Shown in pieces: positions 7,994 through 15,238 of a DNA stretch of 64,000 nucleotides. Position numbers and translations under genes: made by a program. The stretch spans positions 3,348,001 to 3,412,000 of the forward strand of contig OZ241871.1 in the NCBI GenBank assembly GCA_965202955.1. Reading direction: 5' to 3'. A model generated the notes under the pieces. The model had not been told where the DNA came from and ran no database searches. It was given only the letters and a program-made list of their open reading frames with translations. Position 1 is the stretch's first letter; each line of letters starts with the position of its first letter. The DNA comes from Bin5 sp034422415 (GTDB taxonomy: Bacteria > Chloroflexota > Anaerolineae > Caldilineales > Caldilineaceae).

Positions 7994-8594
7994 ACTCCCA
8001 TACCTGCTGTTTGGCATCAGTTATCTGCTCATTGTCCTGGGAATCGTCGGCGCAATGGTTCCGGTCCTCCCCGGCCCGCCCTTCATCTGGCTCGGCATCC
8101 TGGTCTGGGCGTGGGCTGACGACTTTGCCCGCATCGGCTGGCCGACGCTACTTGTCCTCGCCCTGCTTACGGTCATCGCCTGGGGCGTAGATCTGGGCCT
8201 GAGCTTCATCAGCAGCCGCCGCTCCGGCGCAGGCTGGCGCTCGATAGGCGTCTCCATCCTAGGTGGGCTCGCCGGCGCGATCCTGCTGTCCAGCATTCCC
8301 GTCGTAGGTACCTTCGTCGGCGCCGCCGTCGGCTCGATTTCAGCCCTCTGGCTCATGGAGTACCTCCGCGCGCGCCGCTCTTCTGCGGCCCCCGCCAGCG
8401 CCTTCGGAGAGGCTGGGAGCGCCGTATCGGCTATCGGGGTTGGCAACAGGGTTGCAACCGGCGCGCGCTTGCATCGGCAAGCTGCCACGCAGGCAGTGAA
8501 GGGTTATATCAGTGGATTTCTGCTTGCAATGGCCGTCGAGTTCGCAATCAGCGTTGTAATGCTCTCGATCTTTGTCTGGCAGGCGTTTCTTTAG
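7980..8594 (+). CDS. DUF456 family membrane protein
   Basis: A 204-residue hydrophobic protein with about five membrane segments. The N-terminal LGIVGAMVPVLPGPPFIWLGIL is typical of the DUF456 family, as is the later glycine-rich ILGGLAGAILLSSIPVVGTFVGAAVGS. A basic/alanine-rich stretch (about 128-165) may be cytosolic before the last hydrophobic segment. The ATG at 7980 lies 14 bases inside nnrE, implying translational coupling. Biochemical function of the family is unknown. Confidence 0.82.
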   Translation: MPFIELPYLLFGISYLLIVLGIVGAMVPVLPGPPFIWLGILVWAWADDFARIGWPTLLVLALLTVIAWGVDLGLSFISSRRSGAGWRSIGVSILGGLAGAILLSSIPVVGTFVGAAVGSISALWLMEYLRARRSSAAPASAFGEAGSAVSAIGVGNRVATGARLHRQAATQAVKGYISGFLLAMAVEFAISVVMLSIFVWQAFL

Positions 8595-8609
8595 AGGAAT
8601 CGGACGGCC

Positions 8610-9248
8610 ATGCGCGCCTTGCTCTTCGTAAACGGCGAAATCGCCGACTACATCGCCCTGGCGCGCTGGCTGCGGCCGGACGATTACCGCATCGCAGTCG
8701 ACGGCGGCGCGCGCCACCTTGACGCGCTCGGCCTCCAGCCCCATCTGATCGTCGGCGACATGGACAGCATCGGCCCCGCGCACCTGGCGCAACTCCGCAA
8801 CCAGGGAGTCGGCGTGGAACAGCACCCGGCCGCCAAGGACGCGACCGATCTCGAACTCGCGATCGGTCGCGCCGTCAAAGACGGCGCGACCGAACTCGTC
8901 CTTTTGGGAGCCGTCGGTGGCCGCCTCGACCAGACCATCGCCAACCTGCTGATCCTGGCCCAAAGGAGCTGGCCCGTCCCCCTCGCCCTCGCCGAGGGAG
9001 ATCAGCTGGCGCGCGTCCTGCGCGGGCCCCAGTCCCTTACGCTGACGGGCCCTGCCGGCGCCTACGTCAGCGCAGTCGCCTTGAGCGAAGAGGTAACGGG
9101 GGTGACCTATCGCGGCCTCGAATACCCGCTCGAAAACGCCACTCTGCACCTCGGCAGCACCCGTGGTGTCAGCAACACGCTAGCATCCTCGCCCGCGCAT
9201 ATTTCGATTGAAGCAGGGATTCTTCTCGTCGTTCAGCAGGTTCCATAG
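8610..9248 (+). CDS. thiN: Thiamine pyrophosphokinase
   Basis: A 212-residue enzyme that converts thiamine to thiamine diphosphate with ATP. Clear catalytic-domain motifs are AVDGGARHL (about 30-38), VGDMDSI, KDATDLELAI, GAVGGRLDQTIANL and, in the C-terminal thiamine-binding domain, GLEYPLENATLHLGSTRGVSN. GAGGAATCGGACGGCC precedes the ATG. It is the last gene of the operon that starts at 6096, 15 bases after the DUF456 gene. A thiamine-binding-type protein lies at 49185, far away. Confidence 0.93.
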   Translation: MRALLFVNGEIADYIALARWLRPDDYRIAVDGGARHLDALGLQPHLIVGDMDSIGPAHLAQLRNQGVGVEQHPAAKDATDLELAIGRAVKDGATELVLLGAVGGRLDQTIANLLILAQRSWPVPLALAEGDQLARVLRGPQSLTLTGPAGAYVSAVALSEEVTGVTYRGLEYPLENATLHLGSTRGVSNTLASSPAHISIEAGILLVVQQVP

Positions 9249-9347
9249 TGTGCCCCCCGCTGTCCACCCTCGCATCACGCGATTCGAGCTGCGCGCCCCA
9301 TCCTCGTCTGCTCCCTGGCAGTTTACTGGGGGCAAGTGCAGGTTCGA

Positions 9348-10136
9348 TCAGCCCGCCTCGCCCGAAGAAGATCTGTCTCTTCTAACGGTCCCCGCCAGCG
9401 CAAGCGCCAGCCCGAGCGCCGCGACCAAAGCCACCAGTTGCGAAATACGCAGCGGACCCAGCTGACTCGTGTCAGCCGCAAACCCATCAACAAAAAGCCG
9501 CATCAGCGCCAGCCCCAGCATCGCCTGGCCCACCAAACGTCCCGGCCGTTTCCAGTTGCCCCACAGCAGAAAGCCGCCGACAATCAGCATCATGCCAATC
9601 GCCCGGTAGAGCGCAACCGGATGGCGGACCTCGCCCGAAATCAGCCGGAGCGGTTCTGCCAGTTTGCCTATTCCGGTCAGCGCTGAGTACATCGCTGCCG
9701 GCGGCGTGCCGGGAACGCCCACAGTCGCCGCGGTCAGGAAGTTGGACGCCTCCAGCACGGCCCCGCCCGCCAGCACGCCGAACACCGCCGCCGTCCCGAC
9801 CAGCCGCGGGTCGACCCCCTTGCGCACCAGATAGATGTATCCCGCCGCCAGCGCGCCGATCGCACCCGGCCAGAAGAGAAGCCCACCGGGACGAATGCTG
9901 ATAAGCAGCATCGGCTCGGCGCGGTAGACGCTCCAATACTGGACTGCATGGGACAGCCGGGCTACAATGAGTCCCGCCGCCAGCGCCAGCGTGCCCAGAT
10001 TCCAGACCATGTTCGGGTCCAGCCGCAGGCGGCGACCGACCTGGGCCATGACAGACAGGCCGAACCAGGCCGCCACCAGGGCCAGAATCTGGGCGGTCGG
10101 GAGTGAAATCGGACCAACCTGAAGAGACGGATACAC
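9348..10136 (-). CDS. Lgt-like (prolipoprotein diacylglyceryl transferase fold) membrane protein, divergent
   Basis: A 262-residue membrane protein with about seven hydrophobic segments and the layout of Lgt: SLQVGPISLPTAQIL, RPGGLLFWPGAIGALAAGYIYLVRKG, EVRHPVALYRAIGMML and a final LMRLFVDGFAADTSQLGPLRISQLVAL. The Lgt signature GRxGNFxNxE, which carries the catalytic Arg, is replaced by LEASNFLTAATVGVPG, and the His of the HGG motif is Trp. It may therefore be an inactive or repurposed paralogue. The GTG at 10136 is chosen because GGGGA stands 7 bases upstream and the family match begins there; upstream sequence is antisense to lepA and not believable as protein. Confidence 0.72.
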   Translation of the reverse strand: MYPSLQVGPISLPTAQILALVAAWFGLSVMAQVGRRLRLDPNMVWNLGTLALAAGLIVARLSHAVQYWSVYRAEPMLLISIRPGGLLFWPGAIGALAAGYIYLVRKGVDPRLVGTAAVFGVLAGGAVLEASNFLTAATVGVPGTPPAAMYSALTGIGKLAEPLRLISGEVRHPVALYRAIGMMLIVGGFLLWGNWKRPGRLVGQAMLGLALMRLFVDGFAADTSQLGPLRISQLVALVAALGLALALAGTVRRDRSSSGEAG

Positions 10137-10265
10137 GGCTGTTCCCCAGCGAGCTTTCGCAGGGTCTGGATTCAATCGGCCATTCGCCGGCGCCAGGCCC
10201 GCGTGTAGTATACTGTTCCCATCGTGACCATTCCAAGGAATCAAGGACCTGCCTGCTCGTAATTT

Positions 10266-12080
10266 ATGGATCTGGACCACATCCGCAATTTCTGTATCAT
10301 CGCGCACATCGATCACGGCAAGAGCACGCTGGCCGACCGTCTGATCCAGCTCACCGGAACTGTGACCGATCGCGAAATGAAAGAACAGTTGCTCGACTCG
10401 ATGGACCTTGAACGTGAGAAAGGCGTGACCATCAAGGCCAGCACAGTGCGCATGATCTACCGCCGCCAGCGTCCCGGGCAACCGTCGGCCGACTTCGAAA
10501 TGAACCTCATCGATACACCTGGCCACGTCGATTTCACCTACGAAGTCAAGCGCGCCCTTCAGGCCTGCGAGGGCGCCGTCCTCGTCGTCGACGCGTCCCA
10601 GGGCATCCAGGCCCAGACCGTCGCACATCTTCTCGCCGCGATGGAACTTGACCTGACCATCATTCCGGTGCTCAACAAGATCGATCTGGTGGCAGCCATG
10701 CCCGACGAGGTCGCACAGGATATCGAAGACCTTCTGGCCGTGCCCGCCGCCGACATTCTCCGCATCAGCGCCAAGGACGACCTTAACATCGAGAATGTGC
10801 TGGAAAGCATCGTCGAGCAGGTGCCGCCGCCGCAGGGAAACGCAGACGCCAAGCTGCAGGCCCTCATATTTGACTGCCATTACGACCCCTACAAGGGCGT
10901 CGTGGCCTACGTGCGCGTCGTCAATGGCGCCATAACCGCGCCGGCGGGCCTCATTGCCATCTCCGGCAACAGACGCATCGACCCCATCGAGATCGGCATC
11001 CTTACACCCGCGCCCGTAAAGGCCTCCCGCCTGGAGGCCGGCGAGGTCGGCTATATCGCCACCGGCCTCAAGAGCGTGCAGGACCTCGATGTCGGCGACA
11101 CCATTACCCTCGCCTCCGACCCCGCGCCGCAGCCTTTGCCCGGCTACGAGCCGATGAAACCGATGGTTTTCGCCGGTCTCTATCCGACCGACTCCGACGA
11201 CTATCACGACCTGCGCGACGCGCTCGAAAAACTGCACCTCAACGACGGCGCCTTGACCTTCGAGCCGGAGACCAGCCAGGCGCTCGGTTTCGGATTCCGC
11301 CTCGGCTTTCTCGGCCTCTTCCACATGGAGATCGTGCAGGAACGGCTCGAGCGCGAGTATGATCTGGACATTATCTTCACCGCGCCTTCGGTTGCATACC
11401 GCGTCATGACAACAGACGGCAAACAGTTTCTGCTCGAAAGCCCCGCCGACCTGCCCGATGCAAGTCTAATCGAGCATATCGAGGAGCCCTGGTGCGGCCT
11501 CCAGATCTACGCCCCCTCCGCCTACATCGGTCCGATACTCGAGATGGTGACCAAGCGGCGCGGCCGCGTCAAAAATCAGCTCTGGCTCGACACCAAACGG
11601 GTCGAACTCAGCTTCCAGATCCCCCTCGCCGAAATCATCGTCGACTTCTACAATGAGCTGAAAGCCCGCACGCGCGGCTACGCCTCGATGGACTACACGC
11701 TCGACGCCTACCAGCCCTCCGACATGGTCAAGCTGGATGTGCTCGTCAATGGCCAGCCGGTCGACGCTCTCAGCATCATCACCCACCGCGACGACGCCTA
11801 CCCCAAAGGGCAGCGCATGGTCAGCAAGATGAAGGACATCATTCCCCGCCAGCTCTTTACCGTCCCCATCCAGGCCGCCATCGGCAACAAGGTGATCAGC
11901 CGCGCAAACGTGAAAGCCCTGCGCAAAGACGTGCTCTCAAAGTGCTACGGCGGCGACGTCACCCGCAAACGCAAGCTGCTCGAAAACCAGAGAGCGGGCA
12001 AAAAGCGCATGAAGATGGTCGGCGCCGTCGAGATCCCGCAGGAAGCATTTATGACAGTGCTAAGCCTCGAGGATGAGTAA
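10266..12080 (+). CDS. lepA: Elongation factor 4 (LepA), ribosome-associated GTPase
   Basis: A 604-residue translational GTPase that binds ribosomes and affects initiation and elongation under stress. G1 is AHIDHGKST (about 13-21), G2 region is EREKGVTIKAS, G3 is DTPGHVDF, G4 is NKID and G5 is SAKDDLN. The LepA-specific C-terminal part is complete: KRRGRVKNQLWLD, the RTRGYASMDY stretch and the ending SKCYGGDVTRKRKLLENQR. AGTATACT at 10207-10214 contains a TATACT -10 about 50 bases upstream, without a good -35. The rsmA start lies inside its last 8 bases, so the two are cotranscribed. Confidence 0.97.
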   Translation: MDLDHIRNFCIIAHIDHGKSTLADRLIQLTGTVTDREMKEQLLDSMDLEREKGVTIKASTVRMIYRRQRPGQPSADFEMNLIDTPGHVDFTYEVKRALQACEGAVLVVDASQGIQAQTVAHLLAAMELDLTIIPVLNKIDLVAAMPDEVAQDIEDLLAVPAADILRISAKDDLNIENVLESIVEQVPPPQGNADAKLQALIFDCHYDPYKGVVAYVRVVNGAITAPAGLIAISGNRRIDPIEIGILTPAPVKASRLEAGEVGYIATGLKSVQDLDVGDTITLASDPAPQPLPGYEPMKPMVFAGLYPTDSDDYHDLRDALEKLHLNDGALTFEPETSQALGFGFRLGFLGLFHMEIVQERLEREYDLDIIFTAPSVAYRVMTTDGKQFLLESPADLPDASLIEHIEEPWCGLQIYAPSAYIGPILEMVTKRRGRVKNQLWLDTKRVELSFQIPLAEIIVDFYNELKARTRGYASMDYTLDAYQPSDMVKLDVLVNGQPVDALSIITHRDDAYPKGQRMVSKMKDIIPRQLFTVPIQAAIGNKVISRANVKALRKDVLSKCYGGDVTRKRKLLENQRAGKKRMKMVGAVEIPQEAFMTVLSLEDE

Positions 12081-12993
12081 CAGTACCCATTCCTCACCCT
12101 ATGACCTGCTCCGCCGTCATAATCTGGACCTCAAAAAGTCCCTCGGCCAGAACCTTCTCATCGATACCACCCACCTTGCCCGCATCGCCGGCGCAGCCGA
12201 TCTCACGCCAACCGATAACGTCCTCGAAATCGGCCCCGGCCTCGGCGCATTGACCCAACAATTGGCCGCACGGGCCGGCCGCGTCGTAGCCGTCGAGCTC
12301 GACCAGCGGCTCATTCCAATCCTTCGGCAGCAGTTCGCCAATCAGCCCCACGTCTCCTTCGTACACGCCGACATTCTCGCACTCGACCCAGCCGAACTCC
12401 TGCAAAGCACTGCACCCGAACCCCTCCAAACGCGTCCAAACACGCCTCGCGCCGCGAGCTACAAGATCGTCGCCAATCTTCCCTACTACATCACCAGCGC
12501 CGTTCTCCGCCACATCTTGGAGTGCACCACGCCTCCCTCTCTGGCTGTTCTCCTCATCCAGAGAGAAGTCGCGCAGCGCATCGTCGCCCAACCCGGCGAA
12601 ATGTCGCTGCTCGCGGTGAGCGTCCAATTCTACGCCCGCCCGCGCATCCTGCAGCGCGTCCCCGCCGGCGCCTTCCTTCCTCGGCCAAAAGTCGACAGCT
12701 CTGTACTGCGCCTCGACCTCCTACCCCTGTCCGCCGTCCCCGGCATTGAACCGGCCCACTTCTTCCGCATCGTCCGCGCCGGCTTTTCTCAGCGCCGCAA
12801 ACAGCTACGCAACAGCCTCAGCGCAGGCCTTTCCTGCAGCAAACAGCAGGCAGACCAATGGCTGAACCTCGCAGATATCGATCCCAGCCGGCGCGCCGAA
12901 ACACTCGCCCTCCCTGAGTGGGGACGGCTCGCGCATACGGTCCTTCATGCAATTCGCAGTTGGGAAAACGCGAACTTCGCGGATTTCACTTAA
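12073..12993 (+). CDS. rsmA: 16S rRNA dimethyladenosine transferase RsmA (KsgA)
   Basis: A 306-residue SAM methyltransferase that dimethylates the two adjacent adenines near the 3' end of 16S rRNA. Motifs are KKSLGQNLLIDTTHL, VLEIGPGLGALTQQLAARAGRVVAVELD (motif I and the acidic ribose-binding residue), the catalytic NLPYYITSAVLRHIL, and FFRIVRAGFSQRRKQLRNSL in the C-terminal domain. It carries a moderate insertion of about 15 residues (EPLQTRPNTPRAAS) between VHADIL and KIVANLPYY. Its ATG overlaps lepA by 8 bases. It converges on the recombinase-like gene; the 111 bases between them hold no clear terminator. Confidence 0.96.
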   Translation: MSNSTHSSPYDLLRRHNLDLKKSLGQNLLIDTTHLARIAGAADLTPTDNVLEIGPGLGALTQQLAARAGRVVAVELDQRLIPILRQQFANQPHVSFVHADILALDPAELLQSTAPEPLQTRPNTPRAASYKIVANLPYYITSAVLRHILECTTPPSLAVLLIQREVAQRIVAQPGEMSLLAVSVQFYARPRILQRVPAGAFLPRPKVDSSVLRLDLLPLSAVPGIEPAHFFRIVRAGFSQRRKQLRNSLSAGLSCSKQQADQWLNLADIDPSRRAETLALPEWGRLAHTVLHAIRSWENANFADFT

Positions 12994-13104
12994 ACGGCTG
13001 ACTCGCGCCCCTGCCAAACGCCCGATACATCTAAGGCAATCCAATAGAGACCTGCCGGCGCATACATTCCCAGGAATGGCGGCGCGCGGATGGCTGACGA
13101 AACG

Positions 13105-14055
13105 CTACAACTGTATGACCCCAGCCAGCTCCTGGACTTTTTGGCTCGTCTCTCGCCACGTGACCTTGCTCAGGCCCATCTTCTTGCGCAGCGCTTCATC
13201 CTTCATGCCCTGCTTGAAGTCCCGCACGACGCTGGTCCAACGCAACGTCTCGAAACCCACCTTGACCCGCTTGATCTTCGCCCGGCCGCCTACCTCTTCC
13301 AGCACGTACTCCAGGTTGCGCGGCGTACATTCAAACAGGAAATTCTCGGGCTTGTACTGTTCCAGGTACTGCTCAAGCGGTCTTAAAAAGCTTGGATGGA
13401 GGTACAGCCTGCGGTTCTTGTGCGCATACCGTTCCTCCTCATAGCGAACAAACACCGACGCCTCCTGGGCGTCTTCACGCGCAATGTCCTCCAACAACAG
13501 GCTGACGGCCTCGCTCTTCTTGATCCCCGTCTGAAGCAACAGGCCGACCAGGACATACGGCCGTGCGTCCGGCTTGTCGACATCCCAGAGCCAGTCCTGG
13601 CAGACGTTCACCACATTGCTTACTTCCCTGTGGTTGAGAATCTCGGGCAGCGACGTCCGCACCGCATGGTTGATTATCGGTTCAGCCGGGTCCGTGCCGA
13701 TCGCGCCGATACCGTGCAGCCACGAGAAAAAACTCTTGAGCGTCGTGATCCGCCGCGACAGCGTTTTTGGGCCGCAAGGCCGCCCGCGCTCACCCTGCAT
13801 CCAAGTGAGAAAACTCTGGAGATGCTGCGTCTGAATCTCCCGCAGCACTGCTGAATCGTCCAGAAAAGCGCGCAGTATTTTCAAATCATTGGCGAAGGAC
13901 TTGATTGTATTCAAGCTGTATCCCTTGCCAACCATCTCTTCTTCATAACCAGCAACTGCGTCGCTGAGCGAGCTATTCGCTCGCAATGCTGGCGGCGCGC
14001 TTCCGGCGGGGTCAACCTCCGCTCCCGGCGCACTCCCGCTCCCTCTCTGGCTCAT
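13105..14055 (-). CDS. Catalytically degenerate tyrosine-recombinase-like protein (XerC/D size)
   Basis: A 316-residue protein with the two-domain layout of XerC/XerD: a SAM-like core-binding domain (about 28-130: SLNTIKSFANDLKILRAFL, KTLSRRITTLKSFFSWLH) and a C-terminal catalytic-type domain. Catalytic residues are lost. The first Arg of the TGLRxSE motif is Lys179 (TGIKKSE), the HxLRH box is ETLRW (269-273, only R272 kept), and there is no tyrosine after Y250, so the nucleophile is missing. It should not cut DNA; DNA binding is possible. The ATG at 14055 is preceded by GGGGAGGATC at ideal spacing; a 54-residue upstream extension is less likely. A 16-bp palindrome lies upstream. Confidence 0.78.
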   Translation of the reverse strand: MSQRGSGSAPGAEVDPAGSAPPALRANSSLSDAVAGYEEEMVGKGYSLNTIKSFANDLKILRAFLDDSAVLREIQTQHLQSFLTWMQGERGRPCGPKTLSRRITTLKSFFSWLHGIGAIGTDPAEPIINHAVRTSLPEILNHREVSNVVNVCQDWLWDVDKPDARPYVLVGLLLQTGIKKSEAVSLLLEDIAREDAQEASVFVRYEEERYAHKNRRLYLHPSFLRPLEQYLEQYKPENFLFECTPRNLEYVLEEVGGRAKIKRVKVGFETLRWTSVVRDFKQGMKDEALRKKMGLSKVTWRETSQKVQELAGVIQL

Positions 14056-14088
14056 CCGGCGATCCTCCCCGTTGTCCGCTTCGCTGCT

Positions 14089-14104
14089 GGCGCCAATTGG
14101 CGCC
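14089..14104. repeat. Perfect 16-bp palindrome upstream of the recombinase-like gene
   Basis: GGCGCCAATTGGCGCC is fully self-complementary and lies 33 bases before the ATG (14055) of the minus-strand gene, in its likely 5' untranslated or promoter region. It could be an operator for a dimeric regulator, possibly the gene's own product; this is inference only. Confidence 0.5.
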
Positions 14105-14289
14105 GTCAATTGCGTATAGGCATAAGACAATATATCCGCGCCTAACACTTTTGGCAACACCTCTTCCTTCCGGCCCGAAAACATCTGGGAAGCGCGCGCG
14201 GGGCCGCGCGGCTCCATTCACCACCTGTTCGCACTCTAATCTCCCCACACCAAACAGATGCGAAACTCGCGTTTTCCTCCGCTACTTCT

Positions 14290-14318
14290 TTGACAGGTCT
14301 TGTGCCTTTTTGTACAAT
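14290..14318 (+). promoter_or_regulatory. Near-consensus sigma70 promoter of the cox operon
   Basis: TTGACA (14290-14295), 17-base spacer, TACAAT (14313-14318). This is the best promoter match in the window. The predicted transcript start is near 14325, giving a leader of about 107 bases before coxB. Confidence 0.75.
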
Positions 14319-14431
14319 GTCGCGCGCATGGAACTCGTCCGGCGTCGACTCTTCCGAGGCGCCGGCCGGTACTTTGCACCATTGCGGCGCGGCAGGACGA
14401 TACAATCCGCGTGCACTAGAGGATAGCTTCT

Positions 14432-15151
14432 ATGGCGAACAACCGTCGACATTTCATCATCGCCACGGTCCTGATCGTAATCTGTACCTGGCTGGTATAC
14501 GTGGTGCTCGACAGCGTACTCCTCAAACCTGTCGCCGCCGTCGCCGAGGCCGAGTCAATCGACACCATGTTCGACCGGCATATCTGGCTGATCGCCTTCC
14601 TCTTTGCCCTCGTCGTCGTCTTTATGTGTTACGCCCTGATCGTATTCCGCGCCCGCGGCGATGAGGGCGACGGCGAGCATATACATGGCAATGGCACACT
14701 CGAAATCCTTTGGACCGTTATCCCCTGTTTCGTGGTCGTCTATTTTGCCTGGTACGCCACAGTCGAGCTCTTTGAAATAACCAAAGAGCTGCCCGACGAA
14801 TATGTGGTCAGCGCTGAGGGCCGCCAGTGGAGCTGGCTTTTCAGCTACCCGGAAACCGGCGCGGTCACCGACGTTCTGGTTTTGGAAGTGGACAAACCAG
14901 TGCGCATGCACCTTACTTCCAACGACGTCCTTCATAACTTCTGGGTGCCGGAGTTTCGCGTCAAGCAGGATACCGTTCCCGGCAAGGTCACTTACCTGCG
15001 CTTTACACCCAATGTGATCGGCGAATATAGGCTCGTCTGCGCTGAACTATGCGGCAGAAATCACAGCGGCATGGAGGCAGTCGTTCGCGTTGTTCCTTCC
15101 GACGAATTCAAGCTTTGGCAGTCTGAGCAACTCGCGCAGTTCCAGGAGTAA
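14432..15151 (+). CDS. coxB: Cytochrome c oxidase subunit II (CuA)
   Basis: A 239-residue subunit with two N-terminal membrane helices (about 9-31 and 51-72, with a further hydrophobic stretch at 91-110) and a periplasmic cupredoxin domain. The CuA ligands are all visible: H168 (LHNFW), C203, E205 and C207 (CAELC), H211 and M214 (HSGM). It accepts electrons from cytochrome c and passes them to heme a. There is no fused cytochrome c domain at the C-terminus, unlike many caa3 subunits II. AGAGGAT precedes the ATG. First gene of coxB-coxA-coxD-coxE, driven by the promoter at 14290. Confidence 0.96.
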   Translation: MANNRRHFIIATVLIVICTWLVYVVLDSVLLKPVAAVAEAESIDTMFDRHIWLIAFLFALVVVFMCYALIVFRARGDEGDGEHIHGNGTLEILWTVIPCFVVVYFAWYATVELFEITKELPDEYVVSAEGRQWSWLFSYPETGAVTDVLVLEVDKPVRMHLTSNDVLHNFWVPEFRVKQDTVPGKVTYLRFTPNVIGEYRLVCAELCGRNHSGMEAVVRVVPSDEFKLWQSEQLAQFQE

Positions 15152-15238
15152 ACAAGACCCTGTCGGTCAGCAAATCTGGCGAATTTTTTCCGGCTATTGC
15201 CGCAGCGTAGTCCCGAATCTCTTGGCAGGAGATCCTGT

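Larger units (their letters stand above)
14056..14431. other. Divergent intergenic region recombinase-like / cox operon
   Basis: 376 bases without a further gene. It holds the cox promoter (14290-14318), an approximately 107-base cox leader, and a perfect palindrome at 14089-14104. A second TACAAT occurs near 14400 without a usable -35. Confidence 0.5.

Noticed and set aside
10137..11324. N-terminal extension of the Lgt-like frame by 396 residues across lepA
   Set aside because: The extension is antisense to lepA and unlike any membrane transferase; the GTG at 10136 with GGGGA gives a normal Lgt length.
13105..14217. Phage or integrative-element boundary at the recombinase-like gene
   Set aside because: No tRNA, direct-repeat att sites, excisionase or phage genes nearby, and the protein lacks catalytic residues; flanks are housekeeping genes.
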